A DNA stretch of 7,905 bases from Candidatus Cloacimonadota bacterium (GTDB lineage Bacteria; Cloacimonadota; Cloacimonadia; Cloacimonadales; TCS61), in the NCBI GenBank assembly GCA_027858325.1, contig JAQICU010000153.1:1-7905 (forward strand). The letters are read 5' to 3'. The notes under the pieces were generated by a model. That model worked only from the letters and a program-made list of their open reading frames with translations. It did no database searches and had not been told where the DNA came from. Both the position numbers and the translations under genes were made by a program. Shown piece after piece: positions 1-6,318 of the stretch (positions are counted from its first letter, which is position 1; every line of letters starts with the position of its first letter).

Positions 1-421
1 GACAACCCTTGCTCTGCAGAGCGCGTACAACCTGAACAAAATCTCCATCTCCTGTAACTAATAATACATAATCTAATCTTTCTGACTGGCTCAATGCATC
101 TACAGCCATATCTAGATCAGCATTTGATTTACCATAACGTACACCATGTTCATCCTTATACCACTTAACCTTTTTAACTATAACTTTATAACCAAAATCA
201 CGTAAGATAGAATGAAAATTCTCTGATTTTTTCTTATACTCAGGATTTCTTTCTGCCATCTCTTCATCATAGGCAACATAAGCATTCAAACGCATTGCAA
301 CACCATTATTCCTGCAGGCGAATGTTCTTAATATATCATACTGCATTCCGTATCCGCCATTTTGTGCAATGTTGGAAACATCAACATATACACCAACTTT
401 AATATGACTACTGCGTTCCAT
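1..421 (-). CDS. NYN-domain (LabA/DUF88-like) putative RNase, N-terminal part
   Basis: The first 140 codons of a leftward gene are present; the rest lies beyond the left edge. The visible part reads as an NYN domain, the PIN-superfold nuclease family that includes LabA-like proteins. The acidic residues expected for a metal-binding site are there: D14 in VYVDVSN, D102 and D104 in NADLDMAVDAL, and D125 and D127 in LLVTGDGDF. Known or suspected activity in the family is metal-dependent RNA cleavage, but the substrate cannot be told from this fragment. The domain starts almost at residue 7, with no signal peptide, so it should be cytoplasmic. The ATG at 421 is preceded by a near-perfect AAGGAGG (426-432) four bases upstream, which fixes the start. 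It lies 76 bp downstream of the Omp85 gene in the same direction and may be a distal operon member. Whether a C-terminal OST-HTH/LOTUS or other domain follows is unknown. Confidence 0.85.
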   Translation of the reverse strand, partial: MERSSHIKVGVYVDVSNIAQNGGYGMQYDILRTFACRNNGVAMRLNAYVAYDEEMAERNPEYKKKSENFHSILRDFGYKVIVKKVKWYKDEHGVRYGKSNADLDMAVDALSQSERLDYVLLVTGDGDFVQVVRALQSKGC

Positions 422-425
422 TATA

Positions 426-432
426 CCTCCTT
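426..432 (-). promoter_or_regulatory. Ribosome binding site of the NYN gene
   Basis: AAGGAGG on the minus strand, four bases before the ATG at 421. It supports independent, efficient translation of the NYN gene. The 76-bp gap to the upstream Omp85 gene (422-497) is AT-rich, contains a short tandem repeat (ATTCCTAATTCCTA on the plus strand) and shows no clear terminator hairpin or promoter. Confidence 0.75.
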
Positions 433-497
433 AATAATATTAACAAATTTTAAAACAATAATTTAAATAACTTCACATTCCTAATTCCTAATTTTAT

Positions 498-2162
498 TTA
501 CAATCCCGTTTCTATACCGATATGAATAATTCCGTCAAGAGGATTTCTCATTTCTCCCTTTTGAATTCCTAAACCATAGTCAATACCAACCAGACCCATC
601 TTTGTTTGAGTACGAAGACCAAAGCCAAAACTAAAAAGATCGCTGTATTTGTAATCCTGATTCTCAACATCACCATAAGCACCAAAAGTGAAAAGTCTTG
701 AATTCTGTCCAAACAGATATCGCAATTCAATGTCAGACCAGCCAACACGGAAACCGGAAAATACATTTTCATTAAAACCGCGCAGACTTTTTGCACCACC
801 CAAATCGAAAACCTCAAATTCCGTGAGTAGTTTGTTCTCGATCACATTAGCATTAACATCAAATCCAAGTACAAAATTCTTTCTAAGATCAAAATATTTT
901 GCCCATTTTATCTCAACCGCTTGTTTACGAAGATCTTTCCCATCTATAGTATTAAAAATGTAATAATATTTTAAGTAGATTTCTATACCCGAAGATGGAT
1001 TGAGAATATTATCCAGAGCTGTTATATTCCATAATACACCCAGTTTTTTAAAGGAAGATTTTTCTATCGTAGCTGGCTCTCCGCTGCCAGGGAATATGTC
1101 TTCCATGCCAAAAAATAAACCATAACGATTGTAGAGATCGTAATAATAAATTTCACTTTCAAATTTGGATTTAATGTAGGTTGAATCTACTTCTTGGCGG
1201 AAAACCGTTAGATCAGCATTAATCGGATAACGTGATATGCCTGATTCATGATATTTGAGTTCAATGGAACTAATATCAGCAGAAAGATGCTGCCAGTTAA
1301 GCGCAAGAGAGCGATCTGTTCCATACAGGTTCATAAACTCAAGATCGACCCAACCGGTAACTCTGTTCGTACCTTCCTTAGAATTATCATAACCCAGGAT
1401 ACCAGAGATCAAACTCATGCGGTCTTCTTCCACCTGGAAAAGTAATTTTCTGTGATCTAGCGGTATCAGATCGCAGTTTTTAATATATCTTTTCTTACGA
1501 ATATTATTTGCTGCTTGTTGCAGGATAGCTGGAGTAATATTATCGATCCCTTCCAGTCGTGAAATCCTGATCAGAGTTTCATCACGGGTGGTTTTATTAC
1601 CATTGAATTTATACTTTGTAAACTGACAGAATTTGCCTTCATCAATTTTGAGAAAAGCAGTAAATTGCTCATTTTTATTTAAGAGACTATCAAGTTTTAC
1701 ATCTGCATAAAGAAAGCCGTTATCAGCATAATATTCAACTAAGATTCTAAGCGTTCCGGCAAGTTCCAATAAGGTTAATTCCCGATTAGGAAGTATTGAA
1801 GATAATTTGGAATCGGTGATGTAACTGTTTCCTGTGAACTTTAAATTTGTTACTAATATCTCACTAAATTCTTTTATTTGGAAGATCACGTCAATTCTGG
1901 TGGGTGAATTTGTGATAATTTGGGGGGCATAAACTTTAATATTAAATAACCCTTTGTTGGAATAATATTCGGAGATGTGTTCTGTATCTTTATTTAAGAG
2001 TTTTTGATTGAATACACTTCCAGTGCTTGATGAGATGGCAGTTACAAGATCTTTGTCTGAGATAAGCTGATTTCCCACAAATGTTATCTCACCAATTGTG
2101 AGTTCAGCATTTAATCTTGTACAGAATAAAAGTAATAACCAGAAAAGTTTAAATTTCAACAT
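498..2162 (-). CDS. Omp85-family outer-membrane protein with three POTRA domains (BamA/TamA-like)
   Basis: Predicted outer-membrane beta-barrel protein that inserts or translocates other proteins at the outer membrane. Numbering is from the ATG at 2162 (554 residues). A signal peptide ends near residue 19 (MLKFKLFWLLLLFCTRLNA). Three POTRA-like repeats follow at about 20-98, 102-178 and 179-247, each with a GN-type beta1 (FVGNQLI, FTGNSYI, FNGNKTT). A 16-strand barrel is expected from about 250 to the end. The barrel has the Omp85 hallmark LRGF (460-463) and the NPSSG turn (388-392). Length and POTRA number are closer to TamA (three POTRAs) than to BamA (usually five), so I leave the symbol blank. 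The last residue is Leu, not the usual Phe/Trp. The start is uncertain: a TTG at 2171 extends the frame by three codons, and neither start has a well-spaced RBS. The gene overlaps the end of ispG, which suggests translational coupling. Confidence 0.9.
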   Translation of the reverse strand: MLKFKLFWLLLLFCTRLNAELTIGEITFVGNQLISDKDLVTAISSSTGSVFNQKLLNKDTEHISEYYSNKGLFNIKVYAPQIITNSPTRIDVIFQIKEFSEILVTNLKFTGNSYITDSKLSSILPNRELTLLELAGTLRILVEYYADNGFLYADVKLDSLLNKNEQFTAFLKIDEGKFCQFTKYKFNGNKTTRDETLIRISRLEGIDNITPAILQQAANNIRKKRYIKNCDLIPLDHRKLLFQVEEDRMSLISGILGYDNSKEGTNRVTGWVDLEFMNLYGTDRSLALNWQHLSADISSIELKYHESGISRYPINADLTVFRQEVDSTYIKSKFESEIYYYDLYNRYGLFFGMEDIFPGSGEPATIEKSSFKKLGVLWNITALDNILNPSSGIEIYLKYYYIFNTIDGKDLRKQAVEIKWAKYFDLRKNFVLGFDVNANVIENKLLTEFEVFDLGGAKSLRGFNENVFSGFRVGWSDIELRYLFGQNSRLFTFGAYGDVENQDYKYSDLFSFGFGLRTQTKMGLVGIDYGLGIQKGEMRNPLDGIIHIGIETGL

Positions 2163-3207
2163 TCTCTTCAATGAGTTTAATAAGTTGGGGAACTAATTCC
2201 TCTTCCTTAACTTTGCGCAAGATCTCACCTTTCTTAAAAAGCAGTCCTTCATGTTTGCCCCCGGCAATGCCAAAATCAGCTATACGTGCTTCTCCCGGAC
2301 CATTCACGATGCAGCCCATTACGGCAACTGAAAGATCCGTATCGGCATATTTTTGCAAAGCATCTTCCACCCTTTTTGCCAGTGAGATAATATCAATATC
2401 CGTTCTGCCGCAAGTGGGGCAGGAGATAATTTCCAAACCAGTGCGAAGATGCAGTGATTTTAGAATTTCTTTTCCAACCACGATCTCTTTTACCGGATCG
2501 GCAGTTAACGAAATTCGGAGAGTATCGCCAATTCCCTGTGCTAATAGAGAGCCGATACCAATCGAAGATTTGATAGTTCCAATAAATTCTGTTCCAGCTT
2601 CGGTTACTCCGAGATGAAGTGGAAAATCTGTTTTGGAAGAAAGTAATTTATATGATTCAATTGTTAACGGTACTGAAGATGCCTTCACAGAGATCTTGAT
2701 CTCATGGTAATTTACCTTTTCCAGAATGGCAACATGTTCCAAAGCACTTTCCACAATACCTTGTGCAGAAACTCCGTATTTCTTTAATTTTTCTTTGGAA
2801 AGAGAACCGCTATTCACACCGATACGAATAGGAATTTTCTTATCTCTGGCAGCATCCACAACTTTTAACACATTCTGCTCACTACCAATATTGCCCGGAT
2901 TCAATCGCAACCCGTCTGCACCAGCTTTGATTGAAGCAATTGCAAGTTTATAGTCAAAGTGAATATCTGCGATAATTGGAATTGAAATTTGTTGTTTGAT
3001 ATGTTGTATCGCTTTGGCTGAAGCTAGAACAGGAACAGCAACACGTACAATATCACAACCGGCAATTGCCAGTTCCTTTATCTGTTGAACTGTAGCTTTT
3101 ACATCTGCCGTTTTAGTGGTGGTCATAGATTGTATAGAAATTGGATTATCGCCACCTATAGCTACATTGCCAACTTGAATAGTTCTGGTTTCTCTTCTTT
3201 TTATCAT
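2149..3207 (-). CDS. ispG: 4-hydroxy-3-methylbut-2-en-1-yl diphosphate synthase (IspG/GcpE)
   Basis: Cytoplasmic iron-sulfur enzyme of the MEP isoprenoid pathway; it reductively converts MEcPP to HMBPP, the penultimate step before IPP/DMAPP. The 352 residues match the short bacterial form: an N-terminal TIM barrel (about 1-250) with the expected opening GGDNPISIQSMTTTKTAD and the RLNPGNIG segment near 101-108, then a C-terminal [4Fe-4S] domain. The cluster ligands are C263 and C266 (ISCPTCGRTD), C299 (VMGCIVNGPGEA) and E306. The large internal insert found in Bacteroidota, Chlamydia and plant enzymes is absent. The ATG at 3207 has a TTGGAGAA Shine-Dalgarno region (3213-3220) at good spacing. 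The 3' end overlaps the Omp85 gene by 14 bp from its ATG. The upstream region is a duplicated promoter-like block shared with the M6 protease gene. The assignment is secure. Confidence 0.97.
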   Translation of the reverse strand: MIKRRETRTIQVGNVAIGGDNPISIQSMTTTKTADVKATVQQIKELAIAGCDIVRVAVPVLASAKAIQHIKQQISIPIIADIHFDYKLAIASIKAGADGLRLNPGNIGSEQNVLKVVDAARDKKIPIRIGVNSGSLSKEKLKKYGVSAQGIVESALEHVAILEKVNYHEIKISVKASSVPLTIESYKLLSSKTDFPLHLGVTEAGTEFIGTIKSSIGIGSLLAQGIGDTLRISLTADPVKEIVVGKEILKSLHLRTGLEIISCPTCGRTDIDIISLAKRVEDALQKYADTDLSVAVMGCIVNGPGEARIADFGIAGGKHEGLLFKKGEILRKVKEEELVPQLIKLIEENVEI

Positions 3208-3352
3208 TATAAATTCTCCAATAATATTTCATAAGAATACTTAATGAATTAGGTCAAGAAATAAATGAAGGTAGAGGGAAAAAGTGGAAGTGAAATGAGA
3301 TGAGTGAAAGCAGCTGAGTACCTGAGTGCAAAGCGGAAGGTTGTTTAATGTT
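3203..3352 (-). repeat. Duplicated intergenic block, copy A (upstream of ispG)
   Basis: Aligns in the same orientation with 6040-6180. Exactly shared stretches include 3214-3231 with 6053-6070 (18 nt), 3248-3269 with 6087-6108 (22 nt) and 3317-3329 with 6145-6157 (13 nt). The last pair continues as AAGCGGAA in both copies, and then TTAATGTT in both. Between these anchors the copies have diverged and differ in length. The copy runs from the ispG start codon to about 50 bp before the M6 stop codon. Confidence 0.85.
3214..3257 (-). promoter_or_regulatory. ispG: Candidate promoter and RBS of ispG
   Basis: On the minus strand a TTGACC box (3252-3257; five of six against the -35 consensus) is followed by a TTGGAGAA translation signal. 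The same boxes lie at the same distance upstream of the M6 gene. A clear -10 is not evident: TATGAA sits 18 nt after TTGACC (four of six matches), while TATTAT is nearer consensus but too close to the RBS. The core element is therefore uncertain. Confidence 0.45.
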
Positions 3353-3355
3353 TTG

Positions 3356-3385
3356 GTTATGCCACGCTGTCAAGCGTGGCATAAC
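3356..3385. repeat. Perfect 13-bp hairpin downstream of the M6 protease gene
   Basis: Arms 3356-3368 and 3373-3385 are exact reverse complements around a 4-nt loop (GTCA on plus). It begins 19 bp after the M6 stop codon. No T-run follows it in the M6 transcription direction; the nearest T-run is on the plus-strand side, 15 or more bases away. It is thus not a canonical intrinsic terminator, but it could mark a transcript 3' end, stabilise the mRNA, or be a dispersed palindromic repeat. Confidence 0.7.
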
Positions 3386-3404
3386 AGTGTTAGCAGTATC
3401 TTTT

Positions 3405-5975
3405 TTATTTCAACAGTAAACACTTCCTCATAATTTCAGTTTTGTTATTTACATTCAGCTTGTAGAAATATATTCCTGATGCAACTTTCTTCTCGGATTC
3501 ATCAACACCATTCCAAACAACAGAATGATTACCTCTGTCTACATTATCGTTTACAAGAGTTTTCACTTTCTGACCTTTGATATTGTAAACGATTAGATCG
3601 ATTTTGCTTTCATCCGGAATTGAGAATGAAATTGTTGTTGTTGGATTGAATGGATTAGGATAGTTCTGATGCAAAGCAATAGGAGTTAAGTTTGGAATAT
3701 CATTCACATCAGTTCCAGCAGAAATCAGAGTCATTGAAACATCAGCTGCTCCAATGATCCCGCGTGAAATGGCGTCTACCCAGGGGCGATCTGGTTCTGT
3801 GAGCCAACTATGTCCTGTCACACCTTGAGTATCAAATAGAATGTTTTGATAGCTGCTGATATCCATTATCAGAACCACATCACCGGATATAGGAATTGTG
3901 CTTTGTATATCATGATAATATCGTCCGTTCATAGGTGTGATAAAAGTTCCTAAATCAACCAGAACATTCGTGGAAACCTGACCGTCAATCATTTGATTCA
4001 CAGTGCAGTATACTTCTCCCGGAACAGGTGCTAATCCGTACGGATCCTGCTCGATATTTACGGCAATCTGAGTTACATTATACTCAGTCTCTCCCAGGCT
4101 GAAATCAACTCCAACTTTGATAGGAATTGAGCCTCTGCCAAAAGTAATGTAAACCGGTACATCAGTAAACCAGGCAAATTCGTTGGGAATAGAAGGATCA
4201 ACAATATTGACCATTATTTCGTCGGATGAAGACAAACCATCAGTATCGAATACTTCAGCTTTTACATAATGTCTGCCAATATCAGATGCTGATGTGTTCC
4301 AAGTAAAAGTATAAGGAGGAGAATAGTAAGTTTGCTCGAGAATATCATCTATGTATAGATCTACCGATTGGATATCGCGGTCAGTTTCCTCTACTTCCAT
4401 CAGGAATTGCAATTCACCAACAGGATAGAATCCTTCGCTGATAGGGCTATCAAAATGAACGATTGGCGGCAGATTAGACAAATCGAAATCCACGTAAAAT
4501 TCGATGGTTTCTCCAGCAGCTCCAATTTGATAAATATTAATACCGCCGTTGGAACCGTTATTCAGGTAAACTCGTGGATTCGTGTAGTCATTGATACTCG
4601 TTCTGCCGATATCACTACCAAGATAAGCATCTGCGATAGAACCATTCAGGCTTACAGAACCATCTTTACGGAAAATGTAAACCTCATCGGGGGGACCGCT
4701 GGCATTTCCATTTTCATAAGCGTTGATACGATAGACCAAAAGCCCCGAACCGGGTACATTACGGTCGAAATACTCAATATCATTCTTACGGTATTCCAGT
4801 ACAAAATACTGACTGGAAGAATTGGGTGAAGCTATGCGAAAAGAATTATTAGTTGCGCTGGTCAACGGGTTCAATGTATACAATCCCGAAGTTGTGATCT
4901 CTGGAATATCCTCTATCCAGGCGCCGTATTTAAATTTCATGTGCGCACCCATATGCACAAAACCGCTTTCCATGATATCCCAGGGTCCAACCGGTGCTAT
5001 ACCGTCAAAATCGTAATGATAAAGATCGGGAGCACCCAGTGCGTGGAACATTTCATGAGCTAGGATTCTGACAGTATTCTGATTTTCAGGTTGGAAAGTG
5101 TAGTCATAAACCTGCTTATCATTTATAAATACATCTTCTGAATAGAGACCCCAGCGGTGAGCCCAGAGCAGCGTTGCCCAAGCATCGTGAGGACCTCGGA
5201 TCACAAAGCAGAGGTTATCAACAAATCCGTCATTATTATAATCAATATCTAACCCAACTGGGACTTGAGAAGCTATAGCATTTACTGCATTCATCAGAAG
5301 TGTATGCTCCCGTTCTGTACGCTGATAGCTTGTGTAGCCCAATGGATTAGTGACCGCATTGTAGGGAGAATAATAGGCACGGGGATACTCGTCTTGATAG
5401 GAAACCATAATATCAGGCGGACTGTCAGGATAGATATAAGTTGGCAATGTAAGCTTGTCGTAACTTACTTCAGCAGAATAGTTTTGTAGTGAAATAGCAC
5501 CGGGATCAATATTATTGAATCTTTCTTCATAGAAGCTGCGCGGTTCTGGGAATTCTTCCTGATCGCTGAACCGTATGAAAACAGAAATATTGTTTAAAAC
5601 ACTCCGGCTGGTACGTTCAATTCTTTGCGGCATGGTTTGCTGGAATTCTTCTCTGCGCTGCCGGATAAGATTTGAATCGATTTTCAGCCAGGGAGTAAAA
5701 CCTTGTTCCGATGGATTTATACTGCCGACTTTGAAACCGGATGGCTTCAAATCGCTTCTTTCGCGGGCTGCGTAGTAGAAATCACCATCCGTCTGGCTTT
5801 GAATGATGGTAAATCCATTTTCATCATGCAGCCAGTTATAAAATTCATCGCCGCTGGCAAAAAGGTTTAGTTCTTCACCATCTGTTTGAAAAACTGTTGT
5901 CGGTAGGTTTGTTAGATAGGCAGCATGAAGACCGCAAAAAAGACCTACCAAAACCAGAATCATTGTTATTTTCAT
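3405..5975 (-). CDS. Secreted M6-family metalloprotease with C-terminal sorting domain
   Basis: Exported zinc endopeptidase of the immune-inhibitor-A-like M6 family, 856 residues. A signal peptide ends near residue 18 (MKITMILVLVGLFCGLHA). A propeptide region (about 20-125) includes the typical GDEFYNWLHDENGFTI. The catalytic domain spans about 127-400 and carries the zinc-binding HEMFHALGAPD motif (H307, E308, H311, with G314 and D317) and the Met-turn region WDIMESG (M335). An Ig-like or bacterial surface domain starts near PPIVHFDSP (503) and ends about 592. A further beta-rich region fills about 593-750. The last ~90 residues (LHQNYPNPFNPTT from about 768, then KGQKVKTL and ASGIYFYKL) form a FlgD-like/type A sorting tail, as on exported proteins of FCB bacteria. 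The start is fixed by AAGGAG (5981-5986) five bases before the ATG. It probably degrades extracellular protein for amino-acid use. No immunity or partner gene is visible; it appears to be its own transcription unit. Confidence 0.93.
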   Translation of the reverse strand: MKITMILVLVGLFCGLHAAYLTNLPTTVFQTDGEELNLFASGDEFYNWLHDENGFTIIQSQTDGDFYYAARERSDLKPSGFKVGSINPSEQGFTPWLKIDSNLIRQRREEFQQTMPQRIERTSRSVLNNISVFIRFSDQEEFPEPRSFYEERFNNIDPGAISLQNYSAEVSYDKLTLPTYIYPDSPPDIMVSYQDEYPRAYYSPYNAVTNPLGYTSYQRTEREHTLLMNAVNAIASQVPVGLDIDYNNDGFVDNLCFVIRGPHDAWATLLWAHRWGLYSEDVFINDKQVYDYTFQPENQNTVRILAHEMFHALGAPDLYHYDFDGIAPVGPWDIMESGFVHMGAHMKFKYGAWIEDIPEITTSGLYTLNPLTSATNNSFRIASPNSSSQYFVLEYRKNDIEYFDRNVPGSGLLVYRINAYENGNASGPPDEVYIFRKDGSVSLNGSIADAYLGSDIGRTSINDYTNPRVYLNNGSNGGINIYQIGAAGETIEFYVDFDLSNLPPIVHFDSPISEGFYPVGELQFLMEVEETDRDIQSVDLYIDDILEQTYYSPPYTFTWNTSASDIGRHYVKAEVFDTDGLSSSDEIMVNIVDPSIPNEFAWFTDVPVYITFGRGSIPIKVGVDFSLGETEYNVTQIAVNIEQDPYGLAPVPGEVYCTVNQMIDGQVSTNVLVDLGTFITPMNGRYYHDIQSTIPISGDVVLIMDISSYQNILFDTQGVTGHSWLTEPDRPWVDAISRGIIGAADVSMTLISAGTDVNDIPNLTPIALHQNYPNPFNPTTTISFSIPDESKIDLIVYNIKGQKVKTLVNDNVDRGNHSVVWNGVDESEKKVASGIYFYKLNVNNKTEIMRKCLLLK

Positions 5976-5980
5976 TTTAA

Positions 5981-5986
5981 CTCCTT
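5981..5986 (-). promoter_or_regulatory. Ribosome binding site of the M6 protease gene
   Basis: AAGGAG on the minus strand, five bases before the ATG at 5975. It is stronger than and separate from the older-looking RBS in the duplicated block about 70 bp upstream, and it decides the start. Confidence 0.8.
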
Positions 5987-6027
5987 ATATAGTTTTATTA
6001 ATACTCATTATTCTTTTACAATAGAAT

Positions 6028-6045
6028 CTATATTCTCTTCATCAT
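6028..6045 (-). other. Five-codon mini-frame resembling the ispG start (MMKRI-stop)
   Basis: Within copy B, TTGGAGAA is followed by ATG ATG AAG AGA ATA TAG. The ispG counterpart reads ATG ATA AAA AGA AGA. The similarity continues a few codons past the start and then fades. It may be a remnant of a copied ispG start, or a short leader reading frame 52 bp ahead of the M6 start. There is no evidence that it is translated. Confidence 0.45.
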
Positions 6046-6180
6046 TATCAATTTCTCCAATAATATTTCAAATGAATAATCCATATATTAGGTCAAGAAA
6101 TAAATGAAAAGAGAGAGGAAGTATGTGAAATGTGAAAGTACCTAAGTACCTGAGTGCGAAGCGGAATGTTGGTTAATGTT
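6040..6180 (-). repeat. Duplicated intergenic block, copy B (upstream of the M6 gene)
   Basis: Counterpart of the block upstream of ispG, in the same orientation. It carries a small internal tandem duplication (AGTACCTAAGTACCTGAG on plus) where copy A has a single AGTACCTGAG. The right end passes into TTAATGTT and then into palindromic DNA, as in copy A, where a GTCAAGCGTGGC stretch resembles GTTAAGCGTGCGGC here. Confidence 0.85.
6053..6096 (-). promoter_or_regulatory. Candidate promoter of the M6 protease gene
   Basis: The same TTGACC box (6091-6096) and TTGGAGAA box as upstream of ispG, exactly 32 bp apart in both copies, with a diverged 16-bp stretch between. Conserved ends at fixed spacing suggest a functional promoter, though no good -10 hexamer is present and the M6 start lies about 80 bp further downstream. 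Confidence 0.4.
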
Positions 6181-6206
6181 CTGCGTGTGTTAAGCGTGCG
6201 GCGGGA

Positions 6207-6224
6207 ATCCGGCAGCTGCCGGAT
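6207..6224. repeat. 18-bp perfect palindrome
   Basis: ATCCGGCAGCTGCCGGAT is its own reverse complement. GGCG on the left (6200-6203) and CGCC on the right (6227-6230) can extend the pairing across a small internal loop. The GC-rich palindrome stands out in an AT-rich setting. Confidence 0.8.
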
Positions 6225-6249
6225 CACGCCAAAAACAAACCGACCAGCC

Positions 6250-6271
6250 GTTTGAATCGCAAGATTCAAAC
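6250..6271. repeat. 9-bp hairpin with GCAA tetraloop
   Basis: GTTTGAATC and GATTCAAAC are exact reverse complements around GCAA on the plus strand. GCAA is a stable GNRA loop if transcribed rightward; leftward transcription from the PIN gene would give TTGC instead. Confidence 0.75.
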
Positions 6272-6318
6272 AAAGAGCACTGACCAACCTACCTGCTGAC
6301 AAGCTTGTTAGTAGCACA

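Larger units (their letters stand above)
3208..3404. other. Intergenic region between the M6 gene and ispG
   Basis: 197 bp that hold, from the M6 side leftward, a perfect 13-bp hairpin and then one copy of the duplicated promoter-like block that ends at the ispG start. No open frame with a plausible RBS is present. Confidence 0.8.
5976..6318. other. Intergenic region between the PIN-like gene and the M6 gene
   Basis: 343 bp without a supported gene. From right to left it contains the multi-hairpin element adjoining the PIN stop codon (6172-6323), copy B of the duplicated block (6040-6180), a five-codon ispG-like mini-frame (6028-6045), and a 52-bp AT-rich leader with AAGGAG before the M6 start. 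A 74-codon open frame across it (6093-6317) has no RBS and crosses the repeats, so I do not call it. Confidence 0.8.

Noticed and set aside
4368..4829. A 153-codon plus-strand open frame, the longest antisense frame in the window
   Set aside because: It lies wholly inside the M6 protease gene, lacks a plausible RBS and has no domain character. Other plus-strand frames inside ispG, the Omp85 gene and the PIN gene fail for the same reasons.
6200..6230. Intrinsic terminator for the PIN-like gene
   Set aside because: The GC-rich hairpin is good, but leftward transcription meets no T-run after it; the A/T stretch (6231-6235) lies on the upstream side for that strand.
6093..6317. A 74-codon leftward open frame with a GTG start between the PIN-like and M6 genes
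   Set aside because: It has no Shine-Dalgarno sequence, runs across three palindromes and the duplicated block, and its product resembles no protein family. It looks like an accidental frame.
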